The notes: a model not told the origin generated them from the letters alone. Shown: positions 7,996-15,790, counted from the stretch's first letter. The stretch: 55,397 nucleotides of DNA from Eubacterium sp. (GCA_017539165.1 JAFYHN010000080.1:1-55397); one strand, 5' to 3'. Numbers and translations: made by a program.

Positions 7996-8994
7996 ATGCA
8001 ATTGAAAAGAGACCCAAATCAAGGGGTAGATAACTCAGTTAATCAGCAGACTCCATATAGTCAGCAGAATGTAAACCCATATGGTCAGCAGAATATAAAT
8101 GCGTATGGCCAGCAGACCCCATATGGCCAGCAGAACCTGGATCCGTATGGACAGACTCAATATGGTCAGCAGAATGTAAATCCTTATGGACAGCAGCCGA
8201 TGAATCAGTTTGATCAGGCACAGAATATGCAGGGATATTACGGTGCTGCATTTGCAGATCCTGCAAATCAGAATCCTTATTACTCACAGGGTGGAGATGA
8301 TTCTTATACAGAGCCTTCATCTTTCAGAATACCTATTGATGTTACCTCAGTGCTTTCGAAGGCATTTCTCTATATGTTTATTGCGCTTCTGGTTACAGGT
8401 ATCGTATCACTGCTTGTGGTATCGTCACCAACCTTGAAAGAATTATTCTGGGGACAGGATGCAAGATTTGCATTTATCATATGTGCAGTTATTGAATTTG
8501 TACTTGTTATTGCCTGTACAACAGCTATGAATAGAAATGATCTAGTTCTGTCAGCGGTTTTGTTTTTTACATATGCGGCAGTTAATGGACTTACGCTTTC
8601 AGTTATATTTATGGCATTCGAACTTTCGTCTATTGTAAATGTATTCTTTATGACATCAGCTGTTTTCGGAGTTATGGCATTCTTCGGTGCAGTAACAAAG
8701 ATGGATCTTACTAAACTTGGACCTATTCTTCTTGCAGGTCTTATAGGAATTTTGATCGGTTCCATCATAAATGTATTTATTGGTTCTAATGCGGCTGATT
8801 TTCTGCTTACAATTGTGGGAATACTGATATTCGTTCTGTTTACAGCTTATGATGTAAATAAGATTGTTAGACTGTCAAATAAGAGAACAGGTCTTTCAGA
8901 CAATGTACTTGGACTTTACGGAGCTATGCAGCTTTACCTTGATTTCATCAATCTGTTCCTTCGTCTTCTCAAACTTTTTGGAAAGAGAAAGTAA
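7996..8994 (+). CDS. Bax inhibitor-1 (BI-1/YbhL) family membrane protein with a Q/N/Y/P-rich repeat tail
   Basis: 332 residues. The C-terminal ~215 residues form about seven hydrophobic helices of the BI-1/TMBIM family, including AVNGLTLSVIF, FGAVTKMDLTKLG and the terminal LYLDFINLFLRLLKLFGKRK; members are small ion-permeable membrane proteins. The N-terminal ~110 residues are a cytoplasmic low-complexity region with degenerate PYGQQN units (SQQNVNPYGQQ, INAYGQQ, TPYGQQ, LDPYGQ, VNPYGQQ), with the look of a prion-like or sticky tail. GGGGAGGAAAA precedes the start. Transcription may continue from the thioesterase gene 34 nt upstream. Function in this organism is unknown. Confidence 0.88.
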   Translation: MQLKRDPNQGVDNSVNQQTPYSQQNVNPYGQQNINAYGQQTPYGQQNLDPYGQTQYGQQNVNPYGQQPMNQFDQAQNMQGYYGAAFADPANQNPYYSQGGDDSYTEPSSFRIPIDVTSVLSKAFLYMFIALLVTGIVSLLVVSSPTLKELFWGQDARFAFIICAVIEFVLVIACTTAMNRNDLVLSAVLFFTYAAVNGLTLSVIFMAFELSSIVNVFFMTSAVFGVMAFFGAVTKMDLTKLGPILLAGLIGILIGSIINVFIGSNAADFLLTIVGILIFVLFTAYDVNKIVRLSNKRTGLSDNVLGLYGAMQLYLDFINLFLRLLKLFGKRK

Positions 8995-9024
8995 GCCCAT
9001 GTTAAATAAACTTAACTTTTTCGG

Positions 9025-9053
9025 TTGTGAAAAGTTAATGTATGGTTTATAAT
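9025..9053 (+). promoter_or_regulatory. Promoter for fructose-bisphosphate aldolase
   Basis: TTGTGA (9025-9030), 17-nt spacer, TATAAT (9048-9053): near-consensus. The leader that follows has a GC-rich hairpin (GCCCGG...CCGGGC, about 9075-9096) without a T run, likely an mRNA stabiliser rather than a terminator. Confidence 0.75.
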
Positions 9054-9132
9054 CAGTTTTGCGAATTAAGTATAGTCGCCCGGTCGTATGGCCGGGCACC
9101 TATATGTAAATATAATATACGGAGGTAACAAA

Positions 9133-9996
9133 ATGTTAGTTTCAGCTAAGGAAATGCTTGAAAAGGCAGTTGCAGGCGGATACGCTGTTGCACAGTTCAA
9201 CATCAACAACCTTGAGTGGACAAAGTCAATCCTGCTTGAGTGTGAGGAGCTTAAGACTCCTGTTATACTTGGAGTATCAGAAGGTGCTGGAAAGTACATG
9301 ACTGGATTTAAGACAGTTGCAGCTATGGTTAAGGCTATGGATGAGTCACTTGGAATCACAGTTCCTGTTGCACTTCACCTTGATCATGGTTCATATGAAG
9401 GTGCTAAGGCTTGTATCGAAGCTGGATTTACATCTATAATGTTCGATGGTTCATCACTTCCTATCGATGAGAACATCGCAAAGACAAAAGAACTTGTAGC
9501 TATCTGCCGTGAGAAGGGTATCTCACTTGAAGCAGAAGTTGGTGGAATCGGTGGTGAAGAAGACGGAGTTTCATCAACAGGTGAGTGTGCAGATCCTGCA
9601 GAGTGCAAGATGGTAAATGATCTTGGTGTTGATATGCTTGCTTGTGGTATCGGTAACATCCATGGTAAGTATCCTGATAACTGGGAAGGACTTCAGTTCC
9701 AGGTTCTCGAAGCTGTTAAGGCTGAAATCGGAAATACACCACTTGTACTTCATGGTGGATCAGGAATTCCTGATGAGCAGATCAAGAAAGCTATCTCAAT
9801 GGGAGTTGCTAAAGTAAATGTAAATACAGAGTGCCAGCTCGTATTTGCTGCTGCAACACGTAAGTACATCGAAGAAGGCAAAGATCAGCAGGGTAAGGGA
9901 TATGATCCTCGTAAGCTTCTTGCTCCTGGAGCACAGGCTATCAGAGACGAAGTTAAGGATCGTGTAGCTGTATTCGGATCAGCTGGAAAAGCATAA
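9133..9996 (+). CDS. fba: Class II fructose-bisphosphate aldolase
   Basis: A zinc-dependent glycolytic aldolase that splits fructose-1,6-bisphosphate into dihydroxyacetone phosphate and glyceraldehyde-3-phosphate. The 287-residue protein begins MLVSAKEMLEKAVAGGYAVAQFN. It has the metal ligand region ALHLDHGSYEGAKACIEAGFTSIMFDGS (two-residue His/Asp site), EAEVGGIGGEEDGV, GIGNIHGKYPDNW and LHGGSGIPDEQIKKAISMGVAKVNVNTE, all typical of class II. An open frame extends upstream to 9088, but GGAGGTAACAAA directly before 9133 fixes this start. Codon use is strongly biased towards GGA/GGT, CTT and GCT, as expected of a highly expressed gene. Own promoter and terminator; monocistronic. Confidence 0.96.
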   Translation: MLVSAKEMLEKAVAGGYAVAQFNINNLEWTKSILLECEELKTPVILGVSEGAGKYMTGFKTVAAMVKAMDESLGITVPVALHLDHGSYEGAKACIEAGFTSIMFDGSSLPIDENIAKTKELVAICREKGISLEAEVGGIGGEEDGVSSTGECADPAECKMVNDLGVDMLACGIGNIHGKYPDNWEGLQFQVLEAVKAEIGNTPLVLHGGSGIPDEQIKKAISMGVAKVNVNTECQLVFAAATRKYIEEGKDQQGKGYDPRKLLAPGAQAIRDEVKDRVAVFGSAGKA

Positions 9997-10023
9997 GAAT
10001 TAACTTGCATAGAGTTATCTTTA

Positions 10024-10053
10024 GGGACATCGTTAAAGCGGTGTCCCTTTTGT
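10024..10053 (+). terminator. Terminator of the aldolase gene
   Basis: GGGACATCG...CGGTGTCCC stem (10024-10047) followed by TTTTGTGTT. Confidence 0.8.
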
Positions 10054-10072
10054 GTTATTATGAACAGTCTAC

Positions 10073-10126
10073 TTGTTATTCGCAGTCAATTTACTATTCA
10101 CGGTCAACTTACTATTCACAGTCAAC
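10073..10126. repeat. Three tandem 18-bp repeats that equal the PE1 element terminus
   Basis: TTGTTATTCGCAGTCAAT (10073-10090), TTACTATTCACGGTCAAC (10091-10108) and TTACTATTCACAGTCAAC (10109-10126) are three consecutive 18-bp units. The same sequence forms the terminal repeat of the PE1 palindromic element that follows, so this looks like a piled-up element end. Units abut without spacers, which rules out a CRISPR array. Confidence 0.85.
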
Positions 10127-10274
10127 TTAAAACACACTCTTAAGTCCACCTTGTCCACAAGTCTGTTCTTAAGCAAGCTTAAACAGACTTGTATACAAGG
10201 TTCTATCGCTGCTACGCAGCACTTAATCGTGCGTTTCAAGTTCCTGCTACGCAGGTCTCATGAGATAAGCAAGC
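10109..10274 (+). repeat. PE1 palindromic element, copy 1 (3'-truncated)
   Basis: The module order is: terminus TTACTATTCACAGTCAAC; stem-1 left arm with ACACTCTTAAGTCCACC; stem 2, CAAGTCTGTT (10158-10167) with AACAGACTTG (10182-10191) around an apical GCAAGC; hairpin GCTGCTACGCAGC (10208-10220); stem-1 right arm GTGCGTTTCAAG (10229-10240); hairpin CCTGCTACGCAGG (10243-10255). Stem-1 arms CTTAAAACACAC and GTGCGTTTCAAG pair at 10 of 12 positions. The third long stem and the right terminus are missing; the copy ends where copy 2 begins. No coding potential. Confidence 0.8.
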
Positions 10275-10507
10275 TACTATTCACGGTTGACTAAAAAAAC
10301 ACTCTTAAGTCCACATCGAACAACGACTTTTCCTTATGCAAGCATAGAAAAGTCTTATGTTCAATGTTCTACTGCTGCTACGCAGCACTGAATCGTGTTT
10401 TTTAAGTCACCTGCTTCGCAGGTATGATATAAAATCAGCTATATAAGTCTTAGTTTGCTAGCAACCACGCCTAATATAGCTGATTTTATATCAACCGTGA
10501 ATAGTAA
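10275..10507 (+). repeat. PE1 palindromic element, copy 2 (complete, 233 bp)
   Basis: Termini TACTATTCACGGTTGA (10275-10290) and TCAACCGTGAATAGTA (10491-10506) are perfect 16-bp inverted repeats. Stem 1 is GACTAAAAAAACAC (10289-10302) with GTGTTTTTTAAGTC (10395-10408), 13 of 14 paired. Stem 2 is GACTTTTC (10325-10332) with GAAAAGTC (10347-10354), loop region with GCAAGC. The hairpin GCTGCTACGCAGC is at 10374-10386 and CCTGCTTCGCAGG at 10410-10422. Stem 3 is a perfect 19 bp (10426-10444 with 10474-10492). With copy 1 it fills most of the ~500-nt gap between the aldolase terminator and the tubulin-like gene; no gene is seen there. Confidence 0.85.
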
Positions 10508-10603
10508 CCATATTTTACAAAATCTAGTGGTTTTTTTGTGCGAAATGGTGTATTATAGCTATATGTGTGAATTTACGTGCGTTATATTCAAAGGAGATCA
10601 GGT

Positions 10604-13096
10604 ATGATTCTGCTCGAAACACAAAAAGAGGAATTCAGTCGTCTTAAAGAAGTCAGAATCTTCGGTAAAGAAGAAAAGGGCGAACGAATTAATGGGGACC
10701 TGCTTGTCATTGGACTTGGAGGTATTGGTGGTAAAGTTCTTACTCAGCTTAAGGGAATGCTGAAGAAGCAAACTACATCTGAAGATAATATACATTTCCT
10801 TCTCATCGATTCAGATATTCCGGAGATGGAAGAAACAATAAAAAGCAGTAAAGATGGTTTAGGGCTTAATGCTCTTGAAGTTCTGAGTATATACAGACCT
10901 AATCTGGAAGATATACTTGAGAAGGGCTATAACAATCAGCCGGTTCAGGAAACACTTGCAAAGTGGATGAAACCGGATTTCCCTAAACTTAATATAGGCA
11001 CCGAGGGTGCGAAGGGTAACCGACAGATAGGAAGACTTATGTTTTCAAATGCATACGAAGACATGAGAATTCTTTTATTTGAAAAACTTGAAGATGTTTA
11101 TATGGATTCCGGATCCAGCAGACTTGATGTAATAGTTGTATCAAGTACCTGTGGAGGAACAGGAAGCGGAATCCTCGGGGATGTCGTATATAACGTTAAG
11201 GCCTATGCAAGGTCCAGAAAGTGGAAGAATTTCCGCATCGGCGGATGTCTTCTTATGCCGGATGTTCTTTTTGGAACAAAGGATATATATGAGGATGACG
11301 AGCTGAGGACCCTTCTTCTTGCTAACGGATATGCTACGATGCTTGAAGTGTCTGAGTATATGCAGGCGGCTTATGAAGGAAAAAGCTATTTATTCGAAAG
11401 TACTTCTCATAGACTGAATATGACTGAGAATATTTTCGACAGCTGTGTTCTTGTATCAGGCAAGAAAGACGACCAGGGTTATATTTCGGATGCAGTCATC
11501 TACAGTGATACGGCATACTTCCTGGCGAAGCTGTGTCAGAATAAGTTTATAGATGACGCGGACGAGAATGGTTATAGAAAGCGTCTCAGAGATTCATTCT
11601 TTGAGAAGAGCCAGCTTGGATATTTCAAGGTGGTAAATGAAGCTGACTATAGGATTCCAATAAAAGAGATAGAAAATATATGTGAGTATGCTGTATTCCA
11701 TAAAGCATTTGCAAGAATGAATCAGCTTCCTGAAAAAGATAAGAATATGCAGGAAGATATTGCCAGTGCATTTGGGGAAATGCATAAGTTTATGGAAGGA
11801 CATCCTGGTGATGAGATAGATCTTTCTGTAAATGGCCTTGTTAGGACAGGACAGTATGCGGTACCTATATATAAAGATATAAAGAGGCGTGTTGACAGAC
11901 TCAGTACTTCACTTCCACAAGCATTAAATGCCGTCAAGAGTGATGTGCCGGTTATGGTCAAGTCACTTAGAATAAAAATGAGTCAGACGCTGGATGTTCA
12001 TATTGAGAAATACATGAAAGAGTATGGACCATTTATCACTATGAAGATCATAGGAGCTTCTGGGATAGGTGGATGTGAGTCTGATAGTGGAATGGTCGCA
12101 GAAGCAAAAGCGCTTGAAGATATGCTTGGCCAGTATAGATCGAATAATGAGTATGAGAGAATTATAGAATCTATATTGCAGATAGTTAAGAAGAGATTCT
12201 TTACATTTCCATCTGCTAAGAGAGAAACAGAACGTGGTTATTACGATGCTTGTATCAAGGATGCACTTGCTAAGGAACGAACCATGATCATGGATGAGCT
12301 GAACAGGCAGGATGTGTTTGGTGATATCATAAGACAGCTTCGCCAGAGAGCAGAACAGCTCTCTGATACATTTACGCAGTTCAGTCAGGATCTTGAGATG
12401 GCTGTAGATGAACTTGCAATAGATGGAAAGAGAGTTATAGATTATTCTCTCAAGGATGCTAAGAGAAAAGAGTTCCTTCCTTCTGATTATATGACAGAGG
12501 AGAGGATAGAACAGTTTAGAACCGGACTTATTGATATCATGGTCAATCATGAAGCTGATATAAACGGTGATAAGGTAGTTCCTGTAAGTACAGAGATGGA
12601 ACACATTTATAAGAACTTCCTTATGGGACTCGGTGTTTATGCTAATGAGAAGGTCATATCTGTGGCCTTTGCCAACATGCATCTGAATATGCAGGATATT
12701 AATTCAATGTTTGTTTCATTTGACAGTGAGGTAAGACGAGGAATCATGAAGGAAGCTGCACAGGCATTTGTGACAAGTGTGATGGATAAGCAGCAGAAGA
12801 AGAGTATGTGTATCCTTAAGGACGGATTCAAGAGCAAGGTTATGAACCAGAGGTATATATCACTTCCTGATTCTATGCCACACTTCTCACAGGCACTTAA
12901 AGAGATACTTATATCCGAGCCTTATAATGAGGCGCCAGAATCACTGACAACCAATATCGGTGAACAGGTTATCACAGCAAATGATTTCTATTCAGGTGTA
13001 AGACTGAATATGCTGGCTTGTGCTACTGATATGGAGATGGCATATGGACAGGTTCAGGCAAGAGGAACTTATGCCGGACTTCATACGCGTGACTGA
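10604..13096 (+). CDS. Tubulin/FtsZ-like GTPase family protein (830 aa)
   Basis: The N-terminal ~400 residues show tubulin-superfamily features: the nucleotide-fold start GDLLVIGLGGIGGKVL (LGGIGGK at 38-44), GNRQIGRLMF (139-148) in the position of a phosphate-binding loop, and the tubulin signature CGGTGSG (183-189) followed by ILGDVVY. The match is to the 'tubulin-like' (Tubulin_2-type) bacterial family, not to division FtsZ, which is about half this length. The C-terminal ~430 residues are mostly charged and helical, with no transmembrane segment. The frame is open upstream to 10577, but AAGGAGATCAGGT sets the start at 10604. It is monocistronic, bounded by the PE1 repeats and a strong terminator; no partner gene (ATPase, kinase, VWA) adjoins it. 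Its role is unknown: a filament-forming or regulatory GTPase is inferred. Confidence 0.75.
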   Translation: MILLETQKEEFSRLKEVRIFGKEEKGERINGDLLVIGLGGIGGKVLTQLKGMLKKQTTSEDNIHFLLIDSDIPEMEETIKSSKDGLGLNALEVLSIYRPNLEDILEKGYNNQPVQETLAKWMKPDFPKLNIGTEGAKGNRQIGRLMFSNAYEDMRILLFEKLEDVYMDSGSSRLDVIVVSSTCGGTGSGILGDVVYNVKAYARSRKWKNFRIGGCLLMPDVLFGTKDIYEDDELRTLLLANGYATMLEVSEYMQAAYEGKSYLFESTSHRLNMTENIFDSCVLVSGKKDDQGYISDAVIYSDTAYFLAKLCQNKFIDDADENGYRKRLRDSFFEKSQLGYFKVVNEADYRIPIKEIENICEYAVFHKAFARMNQLPEKDKNMQEDIASAFGEMHKFMEGHPGDEIDLSVNGLVRTGQYAVPIYKDIKRRVDRLSTSLPQALNAVKSDVPVMVKSLRIKMSQTLDVHIEKYMKEYGPFITMKIIGASGIGGCESDSGMVAEAKALEDMLGQYRSNNEYERIIESILQIVKKRFFTFPSAKRETERGYYDACIKDALAKERTMIMDELNRQDVFGDIIRQLRQRAEQLSDTFTQFSQDLEMAVDELAIDGKRVIDYSLKDAKRKEFLPSDYMTEERIEQFRTGLIDIMVNHEADINGDKVVPVSTEMEHIYKNFLMGLGVYANEKVISVAFANMHLNMQDINSMFVSFDSEVRRGIMKEAAQAFVTSVMDKQQKKSMCILKDGFKSKVMNQRYISLPDSMPHFSQALKEILISEPYNEAPESLTTNIGEQVITANDFYSGVRLNMLACATDMEMAYGQVQARGTYAGLHTRD

Positions 13097-13118
13097 TAAT
13101 TTAATACAATGATAGTTA

Positions 13119-13153
13119 AACCCGGAAGTTTGCGAGCTTCCGGGTCTATTTTT
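13119..13153 (+). terminator. Terminator of the tubulin-like gene
   Basis: ACCCGGAAG (13120-13128) pairs with CTTCCGGGT (13137-13145), followed by CTATTTTTATGTTTTTTC. Confidence 0.9.
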
Positions 13154-13250
13154 ATGTTTTTTCTATAACTTATATATCTGATGACGAATGGATGATGGTG
13201 AGGGAGTAATATGTTAGTCGATTTTAAGAAACCAGAGACTATGAAATAAA

Positions 13251-13492
13251 ATGAATAAAGAAAAATTAGAACAATTACAGTTTTTAAGATTTATATGCTT
13301 TTCGCTTGTTTTTATAAGACATGCATCGGTTTGGGTACATTTTCCAAATCCAAAAGGAAATGTAGTAAATGTCATATCATTCTTCCTTATGCTGAGTGGA
13401 TTTATGACTGCATACACAATGTTTGAAAGAGAGCCAAAGCTGGATATAAAGAATATATTTATGTATGTATTCAAAAAGATCATTAGATTCAG
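13251..13492 (+). pseudogene. 5' stub of an acyltransferase family 3 gene (OafA/YrhL-like)
   Basis: The first ~80 codons match the start of membrane O-acyltransferases (Acyl_transf_3): LEQLQFLRFICFSLVFIRHASVW with the conserved RH pair in TM1, then NVISFFLMLSGFMTAY in TM2 and the basic KNIFMYVFKKIIRF loop. A full member has ~330-380 residues and ten helices; here similarity stops at about 13495, exactly where the convergent birA coding region ends. The frame continues to 13658 only as antisense of birA. A 12-codon ORF (13211-13249) with an AGGGAG site ends just before its ATG and may be a leader or another relic. Most likely a deletion joined the stub to birA; the product would be non-functional. 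Confidence 0.75.
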
Positions 13493-14326
13493 TTATGTAT
13501 ATCCGTATAGTCCTCTTACTGACACCTCTCCGGATCTTACGGCAGAAGTATTGCCGTCCGGATCTGTTACCAGAAGTGCTCCGGTAGCATCGATTCCTTT
13601 AGAGGTATATATCTTATCGGAGAAATCAGAACTGTTATCTATCAGTCTCACTTCCTGATTCAGGCTGATCAGATAACTGTTATATTCTTCGCGGATAAAT
13701 TCAAGACTATTCTGTTTTTCGTACTCAGAAATGTATTCTGAAAGAAAAACTATTGTATCTCTTATGATCTCTTCACGGATCCACATTTTTCCTGTTTCCA
13801 GATAAAGAGAAGTTGCTTTATCGGCTATATCTTCAGGAAAGCTTTCTGTATTTACATTTATTCCAATTCCGCATATTACATAGTTATCATATGAACCGGG
13901 ATTCGGAATAGATACAAGTTCAGTAAGTATTCCGCAGATTTTCTTCCCATTAACAACTATATCATTTGGCCACTTGATCATCGGAGAGATACTTAGATCA
14001 TGCCGGGAACCATATTCGGTAAGAGCCTTTGTTACTGCAAGGGCAGCAAGGATAGTGATACCTGATATAAGATCCGGAGATATGTCTGGTTTAGAAAGAT
14101 ATGACATCCATATACCGGTTCCGGCAGGTGAGGTCCAGCTTCGACCAAGACGCCCACGTCCTGCGGTCTGCATATCTGCAACGAAAAGCTGTGGAAGAAC
14201 TGGTATTGTTTCAGAACTTTGAACAAGTTCCTTTGCGAGTGCATTTGTCGAACCCACTTCATCGAAGATGTTCAGTTTGCTGAGATATCCGTCAGAGATA
14301 AGTGTATCAGTTATATTACGATTCAT
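13493..14326 (-). CDS. birA: Biotin--[acetyl-CoA-carboxylase] ligase, without the DNA-binding domain
   Basis: Attaches biotin to carboxylase carrier domains through biotinyl-5'-AMP. It has the biotin/adenylate loop GRGRLGRSW (56-64), KWPNDIVVNGKKICGIL, the central-domain glycines GIGINVN, and a C-terminal SH3-like domain (GIDATGALLVTDPDG...VRSGEVSVRG). There is no N-terminal helix-turn-helix, so it is the monofunctional (group I) form that cannot repress bio genes. The frame is open to 14371, but the ATG at 14326 is preferred: it overlaps the stop of the upstream gene, with AAGGATGG upstream, implying translational coupling. It is co-transcribed with the small membrane protein gene. The 3' end abuts the acyltransferase stub. 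Confidence 0.92.
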   Translation of the reverse strand: MNRNITDTLISDGYLSKLNIFDEVGSTNALAKELVQSSETIPVLPQLFVADMQTAGRGRLGRSWTSPAGTGIWMSYLSKPDISPDLISGITILAALAVTKALTEYGSRHDLSISPMIKWPNDIVVNGKKICGILTELVSIPNPGSYDNYVICGIGINVNTESFPEDIADKATSLYLETGKMWIREEIIRDTIVFLSEYISEYEKQNSLEFIREEYNSYLISLNQEVRLIDNSSDFSDKIYTSKGIDATGALLVTDPDGNTSAVRSGEVSVRGLYGYT

Positions 14327-14789
14327 CGCTCTTACCATCCTTGATAAGTGTGCTTGTAGTAATTCTTTCATTTAAGAAGGCATATATCTTATCAGCAACT
14401 TCCTTTTTATAAGAAAAAGGAAGAATGAACTGTTTTGTTTCCACAGTTATCTGAATGATGCTGTAGAAGAGTTCATTTTCAGGAATGATCTGATTCAGAT
14501 CGGTTATCTGATCGTAAGAGTAGGTCTTTTTTCCGTACTTAGTGTGGACGATAAATTCATTCTCTTTGAATTCGTAATCTATGTCGTATGCACCGCTTCT
14601 GAAGGAATTCATAAAAAGGTAGATTCCGTACATCGTAAATGCAAATGCAAAAAAAGTTCCAATCTTATGTGTATGGCCGTAGCCCATAAGAAAAGCTACA
14701 ATCTGTGTTACACATACGAAGACTATTGCGAGTCCGACGAAGCGATATGTGTATCTTGTTTTTCTGCTTTTCTTAACGTGATAATTCAT
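14316..14789 (-). CDS. Small membrane protein with two TM helices and a YcxB-like C-terminal domain
   Basis: 157 residues, no firm family. The N-terminal part has a basic start (KKSRKTRYTYR), then two hydrophobic helices, about 17-37 (FVGLAIVFVCVTQIVAFLMG) and 43-65 (IGTFFAFAFTMYGIYLFM). The soluble rest (YDIDYEFKENEFIVHTKYGKKTYSYDQITDLNQI...FILPFSYKKE) has the strand pattern of YcxB/PH-like domains, which is a resemblance rather than a firm assignment. The start at 14789 is chosen because AGGAGA lies 7 nt upstream; a longer frame to 14870 lacks a ribosome binding site. It overlaps birA by 11 nt and is probably the first gene of a two-gene operon. Confidence 0.7.
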   Translation of the reverse strand: MNYHVKKSRKTRYTYRFVGLAIVFVCVTQIVAFLMGYGHTHKIGTFFAFAFTMYGIYLFMNSFRSGAYDIDYEFKENEFIVHTKYGKKTYSYDQITDLNQIIPENELFYSIIQITVETKQFILPFSYKKEVADKIYAFLNERITTSTLIKDGKSDES

Positions 14790-14986
14790 TCCGGGTTCTC
14801 CTGACATTTCAATCTTTTCATGTGTCCAAATCTGTATTTGAGCAAACGAACACTGAGAGTATTGTATCACTGCTCAGAGGCTTATGCCAGTAAATCTTGT
14901 TACTTGCAGATGTCCGTTTAATGGTTTATAATGGCAAAGTTAGTAAATGAGACAATGGGCGCATAATATAAGAGGATAGGGAATCT

Positions 14987-15790
14987 ATGATTAAACTTAT
15001 TGTGTCTGATATAGATGGCACTCTTGTACCTGACGGAACAGCCAAGATAGACAAGAGAATGTATGATGTCATCAAGAGATTGAAAGAGCATGGAATAGTA
15101 TTTGCTGGTGCCAGTGGAAGGCAGTTTGTCAGTATGGCAAAGCTTTTCAGCCCCGTAAAGGAAGATATATACTATATTACGGAAAATGGTGCAATACTTC
15201 GTGATGCAAAAAAAGTTTATAAAATGAATGTGATTGAACGTCCTATCCTTATGGAAATGATAAAGGACGTAAAAAAGCTCAAAGACTGTGATATCATGCT
15301 TTGTGGTAAGGATACTGCATACTGCGAAGATAAGAGTGAGATGTTCTACTGGATGAGAGACTCTTACAGATATAACATAGAAGTTCTTGGGGATTTTAAA
15401 ACACATCTTCAGGACGATATAGCTAAGATGTCCATCTATCACAAGGATAATGCTGAGGCAATAGTAGACGAATGGTTTACTCCAAAGTGGGGTGACAGGT
15501 TCAAGATTGCCAGTGCGGGAATCATGTGGATGGATATAGTTAATCCGGGCGCTGACAAGGGAAGCTCGCTTCGAGCTTTGCAGGAACACCTGGGAATAAC
15601 TAGAGAAGAAACGATGGTATTCGGAGATAATCTGAATGATATAGGAATGCTCGAAGCTGCTGAAGAGAGCTATGCTATCGGAAGTGCGAGAGATGAAGTA
15701 AAAGCTGCAGCAAAGCATGTGGCACCACCACTTTCAGAAAATGGAGAAACGCAGGTGCTGTTGAAATTACTTGAAGAGTTGGAACGCTAA
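14987..15790 (+). CDS. Cof-type HAD-superfamily hydrolase
   Basis: A 267-residue cytoplasmic phosphatase of the HAD IIB (Cof) group. Motif I is IVSDIDGTLV with the nucleophile Asp8 and acid/base Asp10; motif II is GASGR; Lys in DKGSSLRAL is motif III; motif IV is FGDNLNDIGML. A C2-type cap domain lies between, from about residue 80 to 180. Substrates of this group are usually sugar phosphates or flavin/pyridoxal phosphates and cannot be told from sequence. AGGATAGGGA precedes the ATG. The stop codon lies within the left arm of the PE2 palindromic element, so the element directly follows or forms its 3' end. Confidence 0.9.
   Translation: MIKLIVSDIDGTLVPDGTAKIDKRMYDVIKRLKEHGIVFAGASGRQFVSMAKLFSPVKEDIYYITENGAILRDAKKVYKMNVIERPILMEMIKDVKKLKDCDIMLCGKDTAYCEDKSEMFYWMRDSYRYNIEVLGDFKTHLQDDIAKMSIYHKDNAEAIVDEWFTPKWGDRFKIASAGIMWMDIVNPGADKGSSLRALQEHLGITREETMVFGDNLNDIGMLEAAEESYAIGSARDEVKAAAKHVAPPLSENGETQVLLKLLEELER

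Noticed and set aside
8039-8200. Periodic DNA repeats (tatggtcagcag) as a non-coding repeat array
   Set aside because: They are the codons of the PYGQQN protein repeats of the BI-1 protein, in frame with a good start and ending in a normal domain.
9075-9096. GCCCGG/CCGGGC hairpin upstream of fba as a terminator or riboswitch
   Set aside because: No T run follows, and it is too short for a ligand-binding fold; a promoter lies just upstream, so it is in the aldolase leader.
10073-10126. Short tandem repeats as a possible CRISPR array
   Set aside because: The three 18-bp units abut with no spacers, and there are no cas genes in the window.
12000-12680. Long open frame on the minus strand inside the tubulin-like gene
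   Set aside because: It has no ribosome binding site, an odd composition, and the plus strand carries recognisable motifs.
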